This document shows, piece after piece, positions 22,661 to 32,414 of a DNA stretch of 64,000 nt. Both the position numbers and the translations under genes were made by a program. The DNA lies in contig ML677329.1 in assembly GCA_007922305.1 (NCBI GenBank), forward strand, positions 1,578,271 through 1,642,270, given 5' to 3'. The notes beneath the pieces were generated by a model that made no database searches, was not told where the DNA came from, and saw nothing but the letters and a program-made list of their open reading frames with translations. Each line of letters starts with the position of its first letter. The first letter of the stretch is position 1. Source of the DNA: Dermatemys mawii. Its lineage: Eukaryota > Chordata > Testudines > Dermatemydidae.

Positions 22661-23869
22661 TTGCCTAGGAGTATGAAATATTCTGGGATCTGTGGCTGTA
22701 TTTGCAGAATGAGAAGGTTCAAAGGAGACAGCTAGTTGCATGTGGGTAGTGGAGTCCTGGAGCCATACTGAGGGAGTAAATCAGGTATGTTTGGGTCTAT
22801 TTCTAATCTCTATGAAGAGGATAGATTGGTGCTTGCAGTTTATAGTGGAGTGGTTGAGAAAGGAAGGGTGGTTTTCAGTGGTGCTAGAACATTTTTATCA
22901 TGAGGATGCAGAAAGTAGAAATCATGTATTTGGATTGTTGTTATTACTTCAAGCCGTGGGGGGAAGGGAGGCAGCACTCTCAGCACACCAAGTTCTAGCA
23001 CCTACGGTGGTATTTGTGGAGTGTACATTGTGTACAGGACTCTGTGTATTTCATGACCACAGAATTTGCCATGGGACCTACCTCTTGTCATAGAACTTGA
23101 GCTTTCATTTAAAAAAAATGTTTCTATCCCTCATGGTTATGAAGAAAACCTTGAAAATAGGCACTGTGTGTTCAGGGATCTCTACCAGAATCTATAGGCA
23201 CTCTGCAACAATAACCCTGAGAGATTTAAACTGAACCCCAAAGATGATTATTTAAGTGTCAATAGTGTTCCCTATTTCACTGATTGATAATTTCTGCAGA
23301 AATATCCAGCTAAAGAGTTTATCCCATAATCCCAAACAACTTCCCACACATTCCCAGATACTAAAATTCCCATCTCTTCCCTATCCAGTTGCTGAAATAT
23401 TCATCTTCCTTTGTTACTTCTTCTGCCATGTAATTGAGCTTTGCCAGTATAAAAATCTGTGGCCTATTGAAAATGGAAAGTGTGAGGACAGTGTAAAATG
23501 CATTGAATTTAATAACACAGAGGTTATTATGCTAGGTGTATCATTCATTTTCATGTCTAACTCATTGCAAACCTCCAGTGTTTAACTTAAATAAAGCTCC
23601 CAAAAGATTTCCAGACAACCATAACAAAGTTACAGAATCCAGGGACCTTGCTGAAGAATTTGAATCCAGTTTTCCACAGAGCACACAGGACATGGAGTAT
23701 GTAGAAGGTAAAATGGACACACATTGTGGTCTTTTGGCTATCGCAGGAAGATAAGATAAAGGAGGGTAAGGTCTTGGATTAGTGATGTGTGTTAAGTGTC
23801 TAAACTGCCTCAACACTTCTGAAAATCCCATTAGGTGCCTATCTGCATCTTTAAGTGCTTCTGAAAATC
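22661..23869. other. Intergenic DNA with unassigned open frames
   Basis: Frames of 117 codons (22740-23093, +) and 109 codons (23256-23585, +) start with ATG but show no domain, no matching splice context and no family likeness. They are probably chance. Confidence 0.4.
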
Positions 23870-24025
23870 TGGCCCTTTGGCCTTAACATCTCCTTGCCTT
23901 AGTTCCCCATCTGTAAAATGGGGATAATGATACCCTCTCACTTTATAGGGGTGTTGTGCAGATAAATAAATAATGTCTGTGAAGCACTCATATGGTAGGA
24001 GCACCATGAAAATATTAATAATCTT
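23870..24025 (+). mobile_element. MIR-like SINE, 3' part
   Basis: 'TTAGTTCCCCATCTGTAAAA' TGGGGATAATGATACC, then 'GGGGTGTTGTGCAGATAAAT' and 'GTGAAGCACTCATATGG' is the standard core-to-tail part of this SINE. The head is missing. It abuts the 'CTTCTGAAAATCTGGCCC' motif. Confidence 0.7.
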
Positions 24026-24429
24026 GTGTTCAGTGCAAAGTTTGGATGGTCTTAATTAAATAAGGCCAGTGGTGACACACTGAATAAGGAGGATAAAAAG
24101 AAATACTGAATAATTTCCCATTCACTGAATAAGGCAGGAGTCCTATGGAAAAAACAGTATGTAAGTGTGTAATTACAGATGGTATCATAATGCATACAGA
24201 TAAGGGGGCAGAATTAAGATTGCGTAGGTAACCTTAATTCTTGCATTTCCTAACTTTGAGTGCTTGATTTAGTAGCCTTACCATTCTTTCAGCATATTTT
24301 TTTTGATGTAATATGTATTTACAACTTTAATTCCAGTTCAACAAAGGTTTTTTTATACGAGAATTTCTCTTATTTTTTTATTTTAATTTTTTGTTTTTGC
24401 TAGAGTCCATGCAGACCTTGTAAATGTCC

Positions 24430-24890
24430 AGAATTTGTATGAATTTTATGAACTCCCAGGACTACATGTGAAATTAAAAATCTTCAAGAAGTCCGTGTGG
24501 GGATCTGAAAGTAACTGCAGGATTCCTTGCAGATCTTTCAACCTTTGCAGGAGTCCTGTGAGATTTATAAAACCTGCAGAACTTCCTGCTAGTTTTGTAA
24601 AACATGTGGGAATCCCAATGGAGTTTATTAGCTTGCACTATCCCAGTGTTTCCTGCACAGATTACAACTCGGTTTGAAATGTTGTGGCTGTTATATCCAC
24701 CACAAGAACCCTTGCACAGGTTCTAAATACTGCTGGGATTCCTAAAGGGTTGCAGCCTGCAGTGATTATAATCCTCACAGGGGTCCCTGCAAGAGTTATT
24801 TCCTGGCTAGAAATCCCTGTGGTGGCTGTTACCATTACAGAAATCCCTACAGGAGTCCCTGCCGTAGTTTTTCTTACTGCATTTTAGAGG
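24430..24890 (+). repeat. Degenerate ~30-bp minisatellite
   Basis: Repeating units of about 30 bp have the theme 'TGCAGGAnTCCTTGCAGATnT'. Examples start near 24516, 24546, 24576 and 24606, and again from about 24773 to 24868 ('CACAGGGGTCCCTGCAAGAG', 'ACAGGAGTCCCTGCCGTAG'). Because 30 is a multiple of three, two open frames (24435-24677 and 24684-24887) read through it as degenerate decapeptides of the type 'EIPTGVPAVV'. No coding evidence exists beyond that, so the frames are by-products of the repeat. Confidence 0.65.
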
Positions 24891-25299
24891 CTTCCACTTT
24901 ATCCCATGTATCTTGCCAGCTGTGGTACAGACTTTAAGCATTTTCCAGTCTAAGGATGCAGACATCCTTATATAACTCGTATAATCTTCCAGCTCACCTG
25001 CAACTTTAGACTTCTTAAAGTCCTCTCAATCTGATCTGCAAATTTCACACACTTGCCAAATTCTTGGCAAATTTTCATGAAAGGCCCTTCACATTCCAGA
25101 GGGCAGCACATCAAACCACATCTTAATCCAAACTGTCTTTTCCGCTCCCCCCACACCTCATAATCAAAGTTAGAAAACATTTCCAAAAGTGAAGACTTCT
25201 GATACTTCAACTTGTCGCGGCTAACAACTCGTGTGAACCCTCCCTTCCCTACCCCGGAATTATAAGACTTGTCTGTGTAATCTGTCAGTGACCTCACAT
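24891..25299. other. Unassigned sequence with a minus-strand open frame
   Basis: A 125-codon minus-strand frame (24968-25345) starts inside the adjoining DNA element and runs out through this stretch. Its body (about 'KLKYQKSSLLEMFSNFDYEV' onward) matches nothing I recognise. There is no splice or start context that would argue for a gene. Confidence 0.35.
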
Positions 25300-25988
25300 T
25301 ACTCCCGAGGGAATTCTGCACCAAAAAAATAAGAATTCTGTGCACAATATTTTAAAATTCTGCAAATGTTATTTGTCAAAATAACACTACATAGTCACAC
25401 AAGTTTCAATTATTGTGGTAATTTATTTCAAAATATCTGTCAGCAAGTATGTCTGTATCAATTCAGAGACACAAAACAATTCCCCGGGATTAGAGAGTTA
25501 AAGACACCCCTATGACAACCTAGTTTCTGTTTCTCTGCCTCCTCTCCCCCAGAGCCAAGCTGAGAGGCCTGATACTCACAACCCTTCCCTGCAGAGCTCA
25601 GCTGCAGGGCATGCCCCCAGTCTATATATCTGAACCCTCTATTCCTTAGAGCCCAGCCACAGAGCCCCCCCAGCCCAGACACCTACACTTCCTCCCTACC
25701 ATAACCTGATGCTCCCCACCATAGCCCCACCATGGCCTGATGCTGGGTCCTGGGCTTGCATGAAGTTTCTTGCACCCCACCACCTTTCTTCAGGGCAAGC
25801 AGGGATCTAAAGCTGCCAGGAATGCTCCAGGTCCTTCCCCCTGGCAGTGGCTTCTATGTGTGAGCTGGGCTCTGATGGGTCCACCAGCTCCTAGTGGCGG
25901 CCAGCAGTACTGCAGCCCATTTCTATGGGAGAAATTAATTTCTGCAACATTCTTTATTGTGCAGTAATGCAAAATTCCTCCAGGAATA
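25300..25988. mobile_element. Non-autonomous DNA transposon, 689 bp, TIRs and 6-bp direct repeats
   Basis: The left end 'TACTCCCGAGGGAATTCTGC' is the imperfect inverse of the right end 'GCAAAATTCCTCCAGGAATA'. The interior has 'ATTTTAAAATTCTGCAAATG' and 'ATTTGTCAAAATAACACTAC', then a C-rich middle and 'TATGGGAGAAATTAATTTCT' near the right end. The direct repeat TCACAT lies just outside (25294-25299 and 25989-25994). There is no transposase. The open frames inside (25458-25682, 25770-26041) are not genes. I recall this family as common in turtles. Its superfamily is uncertain. Confidence 0.7.
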
Positions 25989-26104
25989 TCACATGAGAAA
26001 CTGTAGATGGATTGGTTTTGTTTGGGCAAAATTAGTGGCATTGAGGTGGTTTTAACTCAAAAGGATTTACAGTGTTGATTCAGAAATTACCAAGTGAGGT
26101 TTTG

Positions 26105-26174
26105 TGGCCTGTATAATGCAGGAGGTCAGGGTAGATGATGATAATGGTCCCTTCTGTCTTTAAAATCTATGAAT
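26105..26174 (+). mobile_element. CR1 LINE 3' end
   Basis: 'GGCCTGTATAATGCAGGAGG' TCAGGGTAGATGATGATAATGGTCCCTTCTGTC then 'TTTAAAATCTATGAATTAA' is the CR1 3' terminal signature. Only about 70 bp remain. Confidence 0.8.
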
Positions 26175-27104
26175 TAAAGTAAGGCTGAGTATAGAAAGCA
26201 TGGTACAGCCTTACCTATGGAGAGAGTGCTGTCTCCCCATAATAACTGTAGCTTTATGGTAGCAATGTGCAGAAATTCATGTTGCTGCTGGAAGCATATT
26301 TGCAGGACACAGAGTCACTCTATCAAAACTGGGACATTGCCACAAAATGTTAGATTTCTTCATTAAATAGGACTATTCTCTACTAAGCCATGTAATGATG
26401 CACCAGTATTTATTACAGATTTTTCAGATATTGTTTTGAACACATTTTGATATAAAAATGTCCTATTGAAAATACACAGAATATTGTGTTGAGCCAAATA
26501 GGGCTACATGTAGCCTTTTAGGCACAGCCTAGCCTTGGAGTAGTGTGGACCACCTAGTGGGAGCACCAGAAGACATTGTTCCTGAGGAAGGCATCCCCTT
26601 GCATGTCTAGGTAGCACTGCTGGTCGGTGTGGAATGGAGTCCATCATGATTTATGTCACTTTGTGGTAATGTATGCTCCAAGAGATGCTAGCAAGAAGCA
26701 CTCCCATCATCATTCAGGACAGCATAGGTACTGCAGTTGTGGTGTGACCCTGCACAGGGTGTGCCCTTTTTACTCCCTTGTGCATGTGGCAGCCACAGTC
26801 TGGTCTTCAGTTTTATCTGCTCTTTTTGTCTCCTTTCATGCTATCCTTTACTCTTGCAAACAGCCTCCTAATGAATGTGCTGAAAGCAAGCACACTCATT
26901 CTCATTAAATCACTTCTGAAAACTCATCTGTTCCATGTAGCCTGACAGCAATAAAGCCCCTATATCACTTTGTCTACTGTACTTGTTCACACTTATACAT
27001 TCCTAGTCAAGGCTATTGTATTTTATTTCGTTTTAGCAGATCTTACTGTTGTAAAGTATCAGGTACAGTTATAGCACTACCCAAATAATAAATAATTCTA
27101 AGAG
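26175..27104. other. Intergenic DNA; possible degraded SINE near the end
   Basis: Nothing recognised up to about 26900. From 26910 to 27095 phrases such as 'CACTTCTGAAAACTCATCTG' and a terminal 'CCAAATAATAAATAATTC' suggest a SINE-type tail, but weakly. Confidence 0.35.
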
Positions 27105-27545
27105 TGGGTGTAGAGAAAGTAGATAAGGAATGTTGTTTACTACTTCTCAGAATACAAGAACTAGGAGGTCACCAAATGAAATTAATAGGCAGCAGGTTTA
27201 AAACAAATAAAAGGAAGTATTTCTTCACACAACACACAGTCAACCTGTGGAACTCCTTGCCAGAGAATATTGTGAAGGCCAAGACCATAACAGGGTTCAA
27301 GAAAGAACTAGATATATTCATGGAGGATAGGTCCATCAATGACTATTAACCAGGATGGATGAGAATGGTATCCCTAGCCTCTGTTTGCCAGATGCTGGGA
27401 ATGGGCAACAGTGAATGGATGACTTGATGATTACCTGTTCTGTTCATTCCCTCTGGACACCTGGCACTGGCTACTGTTGGAAAACAGGATATTTGGCTAG
27501 ATGGTCCTTTGGTCTGACCAAGCAGGGCCATTCTTATGTCCAATC
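27105..27545 (+). mobile_element. CR1 LINE 3' portion (ORF2 C-terminus and 3' UTR)
   Basis: Translation of 27104-27349 contains 'SRFKTNKRKYFFTQHTVNLW' NSLPENIVKAKTITGFKKELD and ends at a stop after 'EDRSINDY', the well-known C-terminal segment of CR1 ORF2. The 3' UTR follows with 'GGTATCCCTAGCCTCTGTTT', 'CTGTTCATTCCCTCTGGACA', 'CAGGATATTTGGCTAGATGG' and 'TTTGGTCTGACCAAGCAGGG' to the CCATTCTTATGTC terminus. It is relatively well preserved, but 5'-truncated and non-functional. Confidence 0.9.
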
Positions 27546-27570
27546 TCAAGAGGAGCTTAACACCCAAAGG

Positions 27571-27963
27571 ATGGTTGTGTGGTCAAGGCACAGGGCTGAG
27601 ATTCAGGATATCTGGGTTCAATTACTATCTTTAGCAAGTATCTCCTGTTTAACCTTGGGCAAGTCACACAGGTGGGATTTTCAAAAGTATGTAGCTTTGG
27701 CCTAACTCTGCTCCCATTGGGAGTTTTACCATTGACTGCTGTGGAAGCAGAGTTGGGCCAAGAGTGGGCACCTTTGAAAATCCCATCCTTAAACTCTGTG
27801 CTTCAGTTCTCCATCCGTCAAAAGAGAATAATATTATTTCCTTTCTACCACCCTTTGCCTATGTCATCTATGTAGATTATACTCTCTTTAGGGAGAATAC
27901 TGCCCCAGCACAATGTGGGCTTGATCTTAGTTGGGATCTCTAGGTGCTACAGTGATTAATATT
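27571..27963 (+). mobile_element. MIR-like SINE split by a 120-bp palindromic repeat
   Basis: The head 'GTGTGGTCAAGGCACAGGGC' TGAGATTCAGGATATCTGGGTTC and 'AACCTTGGGCAAGTCACAC' is interrupted at 27671-27789 by a hairpin-like repeat (GGTGGGATTTTCAAAAG ... 'CCTTTGAAAATCCCATCC'). The SINE resumes with 'CTGTGCTTCAGTTCTCCATC' and ends 'CTAGGTGCTACAGTGATTAA'. The inserted piece is therefore younger than the SINE. Confidence 0.7.
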
Positions 27964-29435
27964 AATTTTGTGTTGCTAGCCCTTTCACTTTTCACATGTC
28001 TTGTGATATTTGGTGTTTTGTTTAAAGTCCAAACACCTGGAACCAGAGGATGATGTGAAACTCTCTGGCTTCATTTTAGAAAGGTAAATGTCTAATCCTC
28101 AGGGGAGAAAAAGAGAAAAGCTTGAAAATATTCCCCCAAGGACTCAAAAATCAGACTGCAAATAGAAAAACCCCAAACTGATTAGTTGTCAATATCTCAT
28201 GATCTGGAGTAGAGTGGGGAGGTCTGACTCCTGATTTTTGAATGGTTGGGGTTGACCATATTGAAAACTACAAAGTATGAACACATTCCAATCACACTGA
28301 AATCAGTGCAAGTTAAGAGCATTCAGATCTTTGTGGGATTGGCTCATTTATAACTGGATTTCTTGTACTAAAACCTACTGCTTTAACCTTCTGTCATGAG
28401 ACTGCCAGCCCTTTGTCATATTGTAAAACACTAAGTACATATACAGTGCTAACTAATAAGAAGTTGGTAGTGATCACATCAGGATGTGACAGGTGAGACT
28501 GGAAAGATGTGAAAACTAAGCTATGGACATGCAAGTGCTATAAACGGTAATCATGAGAAAATGATGGTTAAGCAGCTAGCAGCCTAAATTCTCTGACCCA
28601 CAATGTGGATTGTACGTTTAACATGAATATAAACAACACACATGTCCTAGTATCATAAAGCTTTGGCAGCCTGTCTGTGAGCGCCTCTCTGTAGAGGAGA
28701 GGTGAGTATAGAAAAGTTCAGCTACATCCACATGCCCACTACTGATCACATGATCTGCAGTGATTTTAGCTGCCACATGCAACTGCATTAACATATGAGC
28801 ATCCTGCTGATTTTCCCTCCTTATTCATTGCTGGAGCACACACAGGTACATATACTGTTCCAAGTCCATCACTTCATTCATACCTCAATTACAGAACAAT
28901 CTAGAGAGGTGGTTCATTTCAACTAGAAAAAATGAGTGGATCCCTCCTAACTTATTTAAATCTTTCTGAAATATTTCACAATAAATTGAACATTCATTTG
29001 GACACTAGCTCTTGACCTAAATTTCAGTCCTTGCTTGTTTATTTAAAGATTACTTCAGCTGACTCTTATGTTTCAGTATTTTTGTCTAATTTACTGAACA
29101 TCCTTATAGGCCCTCTATAGGAGAGTCCCATCCCCCATTTCAGATCTCAGTGGTGCAGTCCATTTTGACATTCAGCTAGAGAACCTGTCTGCTTCATCAA
29201 CTGCAGAGGGAGAGCTGTCTCCTGGGTCCTGAAGCCCACCAAATTCTTACCCTTTGCACCCATCCCATCAACCAAAGAACTATATAAATTCATCTCTAAG
29301 GATGGTCAAGTCAGGTCAAATTCTGCCAGATATTTAAGCCTCAGAATTGAAGGCTTTATTAGAATCCTAAAAGCAATCAAAATATTCTCATGATTTTAAA
29401 TATTGTTGGGGGATGGAGGAAGGGGAGAATAGTTT
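27964..29435. other. Intergenic DNA, nothing recognised
   Basis: AT-rich, without exon-like frames or nameable repeats. Confidence 0.45.
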
Positions 29436-29573
29436 GCAGATCCCAGGGGACTACAGACCACTGCACTACATAGAAGTGTTTGGAATCCATGCTTAAGATT
29501 TCCATAGGGGTCCACCCCTCCATTCAATTTTTTTTAGGGGACCACAAATGGAAAAAAAGGTTGAAAACCACTG
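29436..29573 (-). mobile_element. hAT-type element fragment
   Basis: It ends with 'AGGTTGAAAACCACTG', the inverse of the CAGTGGTTTTCAACC terminal repeat common to hAT non-autonomous elements. The interior has 'TAGGGGTCCACCCCTCC' and 'GGGGACCACAAATGG', which fit that family. The opposite terminus is missing, so this is a truncated copy. Confidence 0.6.
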
Positions 29574-30239
29574 AACTAATGCATCCTTGAACATGATACT
29601 GGAGGTGAAAATGACTAATTACAAAAGTGAAAGTGACTAGTATCAGTGCTTAAACTGAAAGAGGGGGGAAACCAGCATAAAAGGCATCGTTTGTTCATAA
29701 AGAAAAAATAAAGTAGGCTTTGTAAAAATTCAGTAAGTTTGTCCTCAGGTATGATATTTAACTTGACAGCATCTATTTAAATTGTTTTGTGGATACAGCT
29801 GAGTTGGAGGGGATGAGGGTAATGTGTAACATACATAACTGTAATATCTATTTTAGTGCTAGCCACCATATACATTTATAGTGTATCCATCACTGCGGTA
29901 TCTAGGGACCAGTGGTAACCAGGCTGAGTTTTCTGGCCAGTCCTGTATATTAGGATGTACACGAGGCTAAACAGTGGTTGCCAGAGCAGAATCTGACTGG
30001 TGGACGATTAATATTATCTCCAAAGTTAATTGAAGGAAATTATTCAAATTAGTACTAGCAGGGAAGGGAGGGAGAGAGAATTTGATTGAGACAATTGATC
30101 TAATTCTCTTCCCGCCGCCCCCAGGTGATTTCCTGTCACAAAGGAAAGAAATGTTAATATTCAGTTTCAAATCCAGACTCTGTGAAAATGTGCTGTACGC
30201 TTTGTTCCGCTATTAGCAGTACTTCATGTTTCCTGGGAT
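29574..30239. other. Proximal upstream flank of ELOVL6
   Basis: AT-rich with a small C-rich patch at 30112-30124. No TATA box or transcription start could be fixed. It may contain promoter elements, but I see no clear sterol-response or E-box cluster. Confidence 0.35.
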
Positions 30240-30797
30240 GTGTATGTTTTTATTAGTCTAACGTGAAAATCGTGGGTAAAGTCATTAGCAGCTTCCAGGG
30301 CTGGGAGCTTGGGCAGCGTGTCTCATTCAAAGCCATAAAGGAAGTGAACGTGATTAGATGCCAAAGAAGCTCATGCTCAGAGATTATTTCCTTAGTGCTG
30401 CAGCCTAGTCTAAATTATTTTATTTCCCAGTTTTTGCATGAGTCAGACTGTCTTGTGCTAAACGGTGGAGGGTTTTCTAGCCCGGGGGCTACGTTTGCAC
30501 TTGCAGGAGGTATATGCATGTCACCGTGAGCAAGCAGAGGCTAAACTCTACACAGACGGGCACTAAGACCGCAACGCCTCCATTTCCTCTCAGGGTGGAT
30601 GCAGAAGCGGAGAGGAGGAGACCTCCAGACACGGGTGGAGAAGGATAGGAAGAGGAGAAAAGCAATGCGAAATCAAGGCTATAGCTGAGAGAGACAGAAA
30701 GAGAGGGGGAGAGAGAAAGGGGCGATTGAAGGGAAAGATCTTGAGATACTATATTTATATTTAGACTTAGGAAGGCATCCCCCCGAAGATTGGTCCA
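30240..30797 (+). promoter_or_regulatory. ELOVL6: Candidate ELOVL6 5' UTR and promoter-proximal region
   Basis: This block directly precedes the start codon. It contains a purine-rich stretch (about 30590-30745; GGAGAGGAGGAGACC, GAGAGAGACAGAAAGAGAGG and similar), typical of a GA-rich 5' UTR or proximal promoter, and a TATA-like 'CTATATTTATATTTAG' at 30750-30766. 'TTTGCACTTGCAGG' near 30493-30506 could serve as a splice acceptor if a further upstream non-coding exon exists. ELOVL6 is known to be driven by SREBP-1c, LXR and ChREBP in mammals, but no sites are assigned here. The transcription start is unknown. Confidence 0.45.
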
Positions 30798-30886
30798 ATG
30801 AACATGTCAGTGTTGACTTTGCAAGAATACGAATTTGAAAAGCAATTCAACGAGAATGAAGCCATCCAGTGGATGCAAGAGAATTG
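30798..30886 (+). CDS. ELOVL6: ELOVL6 first coding exon (partial CDS)
   Basis: It encodes the first 29 residues plus two bases of codon 30 of ELOVL fatty-acid elongase 6, the ER-membrane condensing enzyme that extends C12-C16 saturated and monounsaturated acyl-CoAs to C18 with malonyl-CoA. The peptide starts [16 protein letters not shown] and ends [11 protein letters not shown] once the Trp codon (TG|G) is completed by the next exon, identical as far as I recall to mammalian ELOVL6. This is the lumenal N-terminal tail before the first membrane span, with an N-M-S glycosylation sequon at residues 2-4. The HxxHH catalytic box and all membrane spans lie in later exons outside the window. The start is supported by an in-frame TAG at 30768-30770 with no ATG in between. 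The full protein is about 265 residues, so only about 11% is here. Recognition is secure. Confidence 0.97.
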
Positions 30887-30892
30887 GTAGGT
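30887..30892 (+). other. ELOVL6: 5' splice site of the first coding exon
   Basis: TG|GTAGGT places the donor GT at 30887-30888 and leaves the exon in phase 2, so the Trp30 codon is split TG/G. The alternative GT at 30891 would put a TAG stop in frame before the junction and is rejected. If the exon is not spliced, translation would stop at the TAG directly after the Trp codon. Confidence 0.85.
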
Positions 30893-31499
30893 GATGGCTA
30901 ATGTAGTATTTACCAGTAGCAAACTGTAGCTCTCTCTCTCTGAGCATGTGTGTTTTATATCTATGGATGGATTAGACATAATTGATTACAGGGTAATCGC
31001 TGAGCCGGTCTGTGTATATTACTGGCTCCGATGAGGTGCAGTGGTGTGTGTGTATGTATGTGTATATATAAACATACATACCACTCTGCATCCGTGTGTG
31101 TGCATCTGCACATTAGTGGGTGTGTGTGAATTATTCCAGTGACATAACAAGCCACACAATAAAAGCTCAGGGATACTAAGATTGAGAGCCTGCCCTGTTT
31201 GCTTAATTTTTAAAAAGTTATATAACACCGATCGCAACCCCACTAATAAAAATATTTTTTATGAGCTAAAACGATTCCCTGCGCCCTCCTTCCATTTTAC
31301 TTTTGTTCCTCGTTCGCTCTCGTACCCCCCTTTGCTATCTCCCTCATGCCCTTCTTTTCTCCTTGCACCTCCTTTCTGTACGTGTGCCCCATTTCCTCTT
31401 TCGGGGGGTCTCCCCCACTTTCCCCTTCCCACTGCTCCAGTGACCCCCTTCCAACTCGGACGCAGGAGAACAAGTTAAAAGCAAAACACGAGGAACGGG
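30893..31499. other. Start of ELOVL6 intron 1, simple-sequence patches
   Basis: Contains a short CT tract (30930-30941) and a (GT)n/(TATG)n tract at about 31043-31078, then a C/T-rich stretch (31270-31450). No repeat family or exon is seen. Frames here lie on low-complexity sequence. Confidence 0.5.
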
Positions 31500-32350
31500 C
31501 GAGTGTCCTTGCAATAAAACGTAAACTGCAGCCAGGCTCCTGTGAACTTTTGATGCATGTCTGTGGCGGCGGAGCTCTCCGGTGGCCTGGATTTATCAGA
31601 CAAAGGGGGAAGTTAAAGTGCGTAGGGGCAGGCGGGGAAGTGGTGCGGGAAAAGTTCCCATGCAGGGCACATCACGTCGGCGCTGAGCGCATCGGCGGGC
31701 AGAGCGAGCCGGAGCACGGAGCCGCCCGGCGGGGTTTGTAACGTGCATGTGTATCCGCCGGGAGGACCGCGGGGTCCTCGAGGCTTGGAGCTGGAAAAAG
31801 CCTGTTGTGAGCTCTGCCCAGACGCCGGCGGGGGCATCCACCGCGCGAGAGCTCGCCGGCGAGACTGTCTCTCTCGCAGCCCTCCGGTCTCTCTTTGATG
31901 AGCGAGCCGGAGACGCTACCGGGTCGCTGGCGACAGGGTGCACGCTCCGCCTCTGCGATTTGAGGGCGCGGGGCTTTCCCGGCTGGCAGGTCCCGGGACC
32001 GCCGAGCCGCCATCCCCCGGCCGCCCGGCCGCACACGTGCGCCGCTCTCCGGGGCTCGCTCGCCTCCCTTTCGAATCGGTCACTCCGCCTTCCGCTCCCG
32101 CCCGCGGCTCAACATCGCCCCATGAGCTGCCGCATTTAACTCTCCTCCTTCTTCTCCCCGGGGCCTAGGCTGTGCGGGGGAGAGGCGGCCCTGCCATGGT
32201 GCACGGGGCTGGGGGTGTCCACAGCTGTGCTGGGGCTGCCTCGTTTCCCCGGGCCGGAAGCAGCTGGAGACTGGGGTCCTCGATAGCAGCAGGGACTGGG
32301 ATGCGGGGTGGGGGTGGAAGAAACCATTGCAACCCCCGGAATGGGAGAAC
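31500..32350. promoter_or_regulatory. CpG island in ELOVL6 intron 1
   Basis: CpG dinucleotides are dense, for example in 31560-31580, 31670-31735, 31750-31790, 31820-31870 and 31890-32110, against an AT-rich, CpG-poor background. GC boxes and CCGCC/GGCGG-type Sp1-like motifs are frequent (GGCGGCGG, CCGCCGGG). The centre is about 1 kb downstream of the ELOVL6 ATG. It probably marks a housekeeping-type promoter region. Which strand it fires on, and whether it is the downstream half of the main ELOVL6 promoter or an internal or antisense one, cannot be told. Long overlapping frames on both strands (up to 146 codons) are the usual by-product of high GC. Confidence 0.8.
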
Positions 32351-32402
32351 TGCCAGACCCCAACTAATAAACCATGTCGGGACCCCCAAAATGATGAGCG
32401 CC

Positions 32403-32414
32403 TTAAAATCATGA
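32403..32414. repeat. Left 12-bp target duplication
   Basis: TTAAAATCATGA, repeated exactly at 32629-32640, flanks the palindromic element. Confidence 0.85.

Noticed and set aside
30891..30892. Alternative splice donor GT four bases after the chosen one
   Set aside because: It would retain an in-frame TAG before the junction, and GTAGGT at 30887 is the better donor.
31596..32139. Overlapping long frames (up to 146 codons) on both strands in the CpG island
   Set aside because: High GC removes stop codons in all frames. Several frames overlap on both strands with Arg/Pro/Ala-rich content and no domain.
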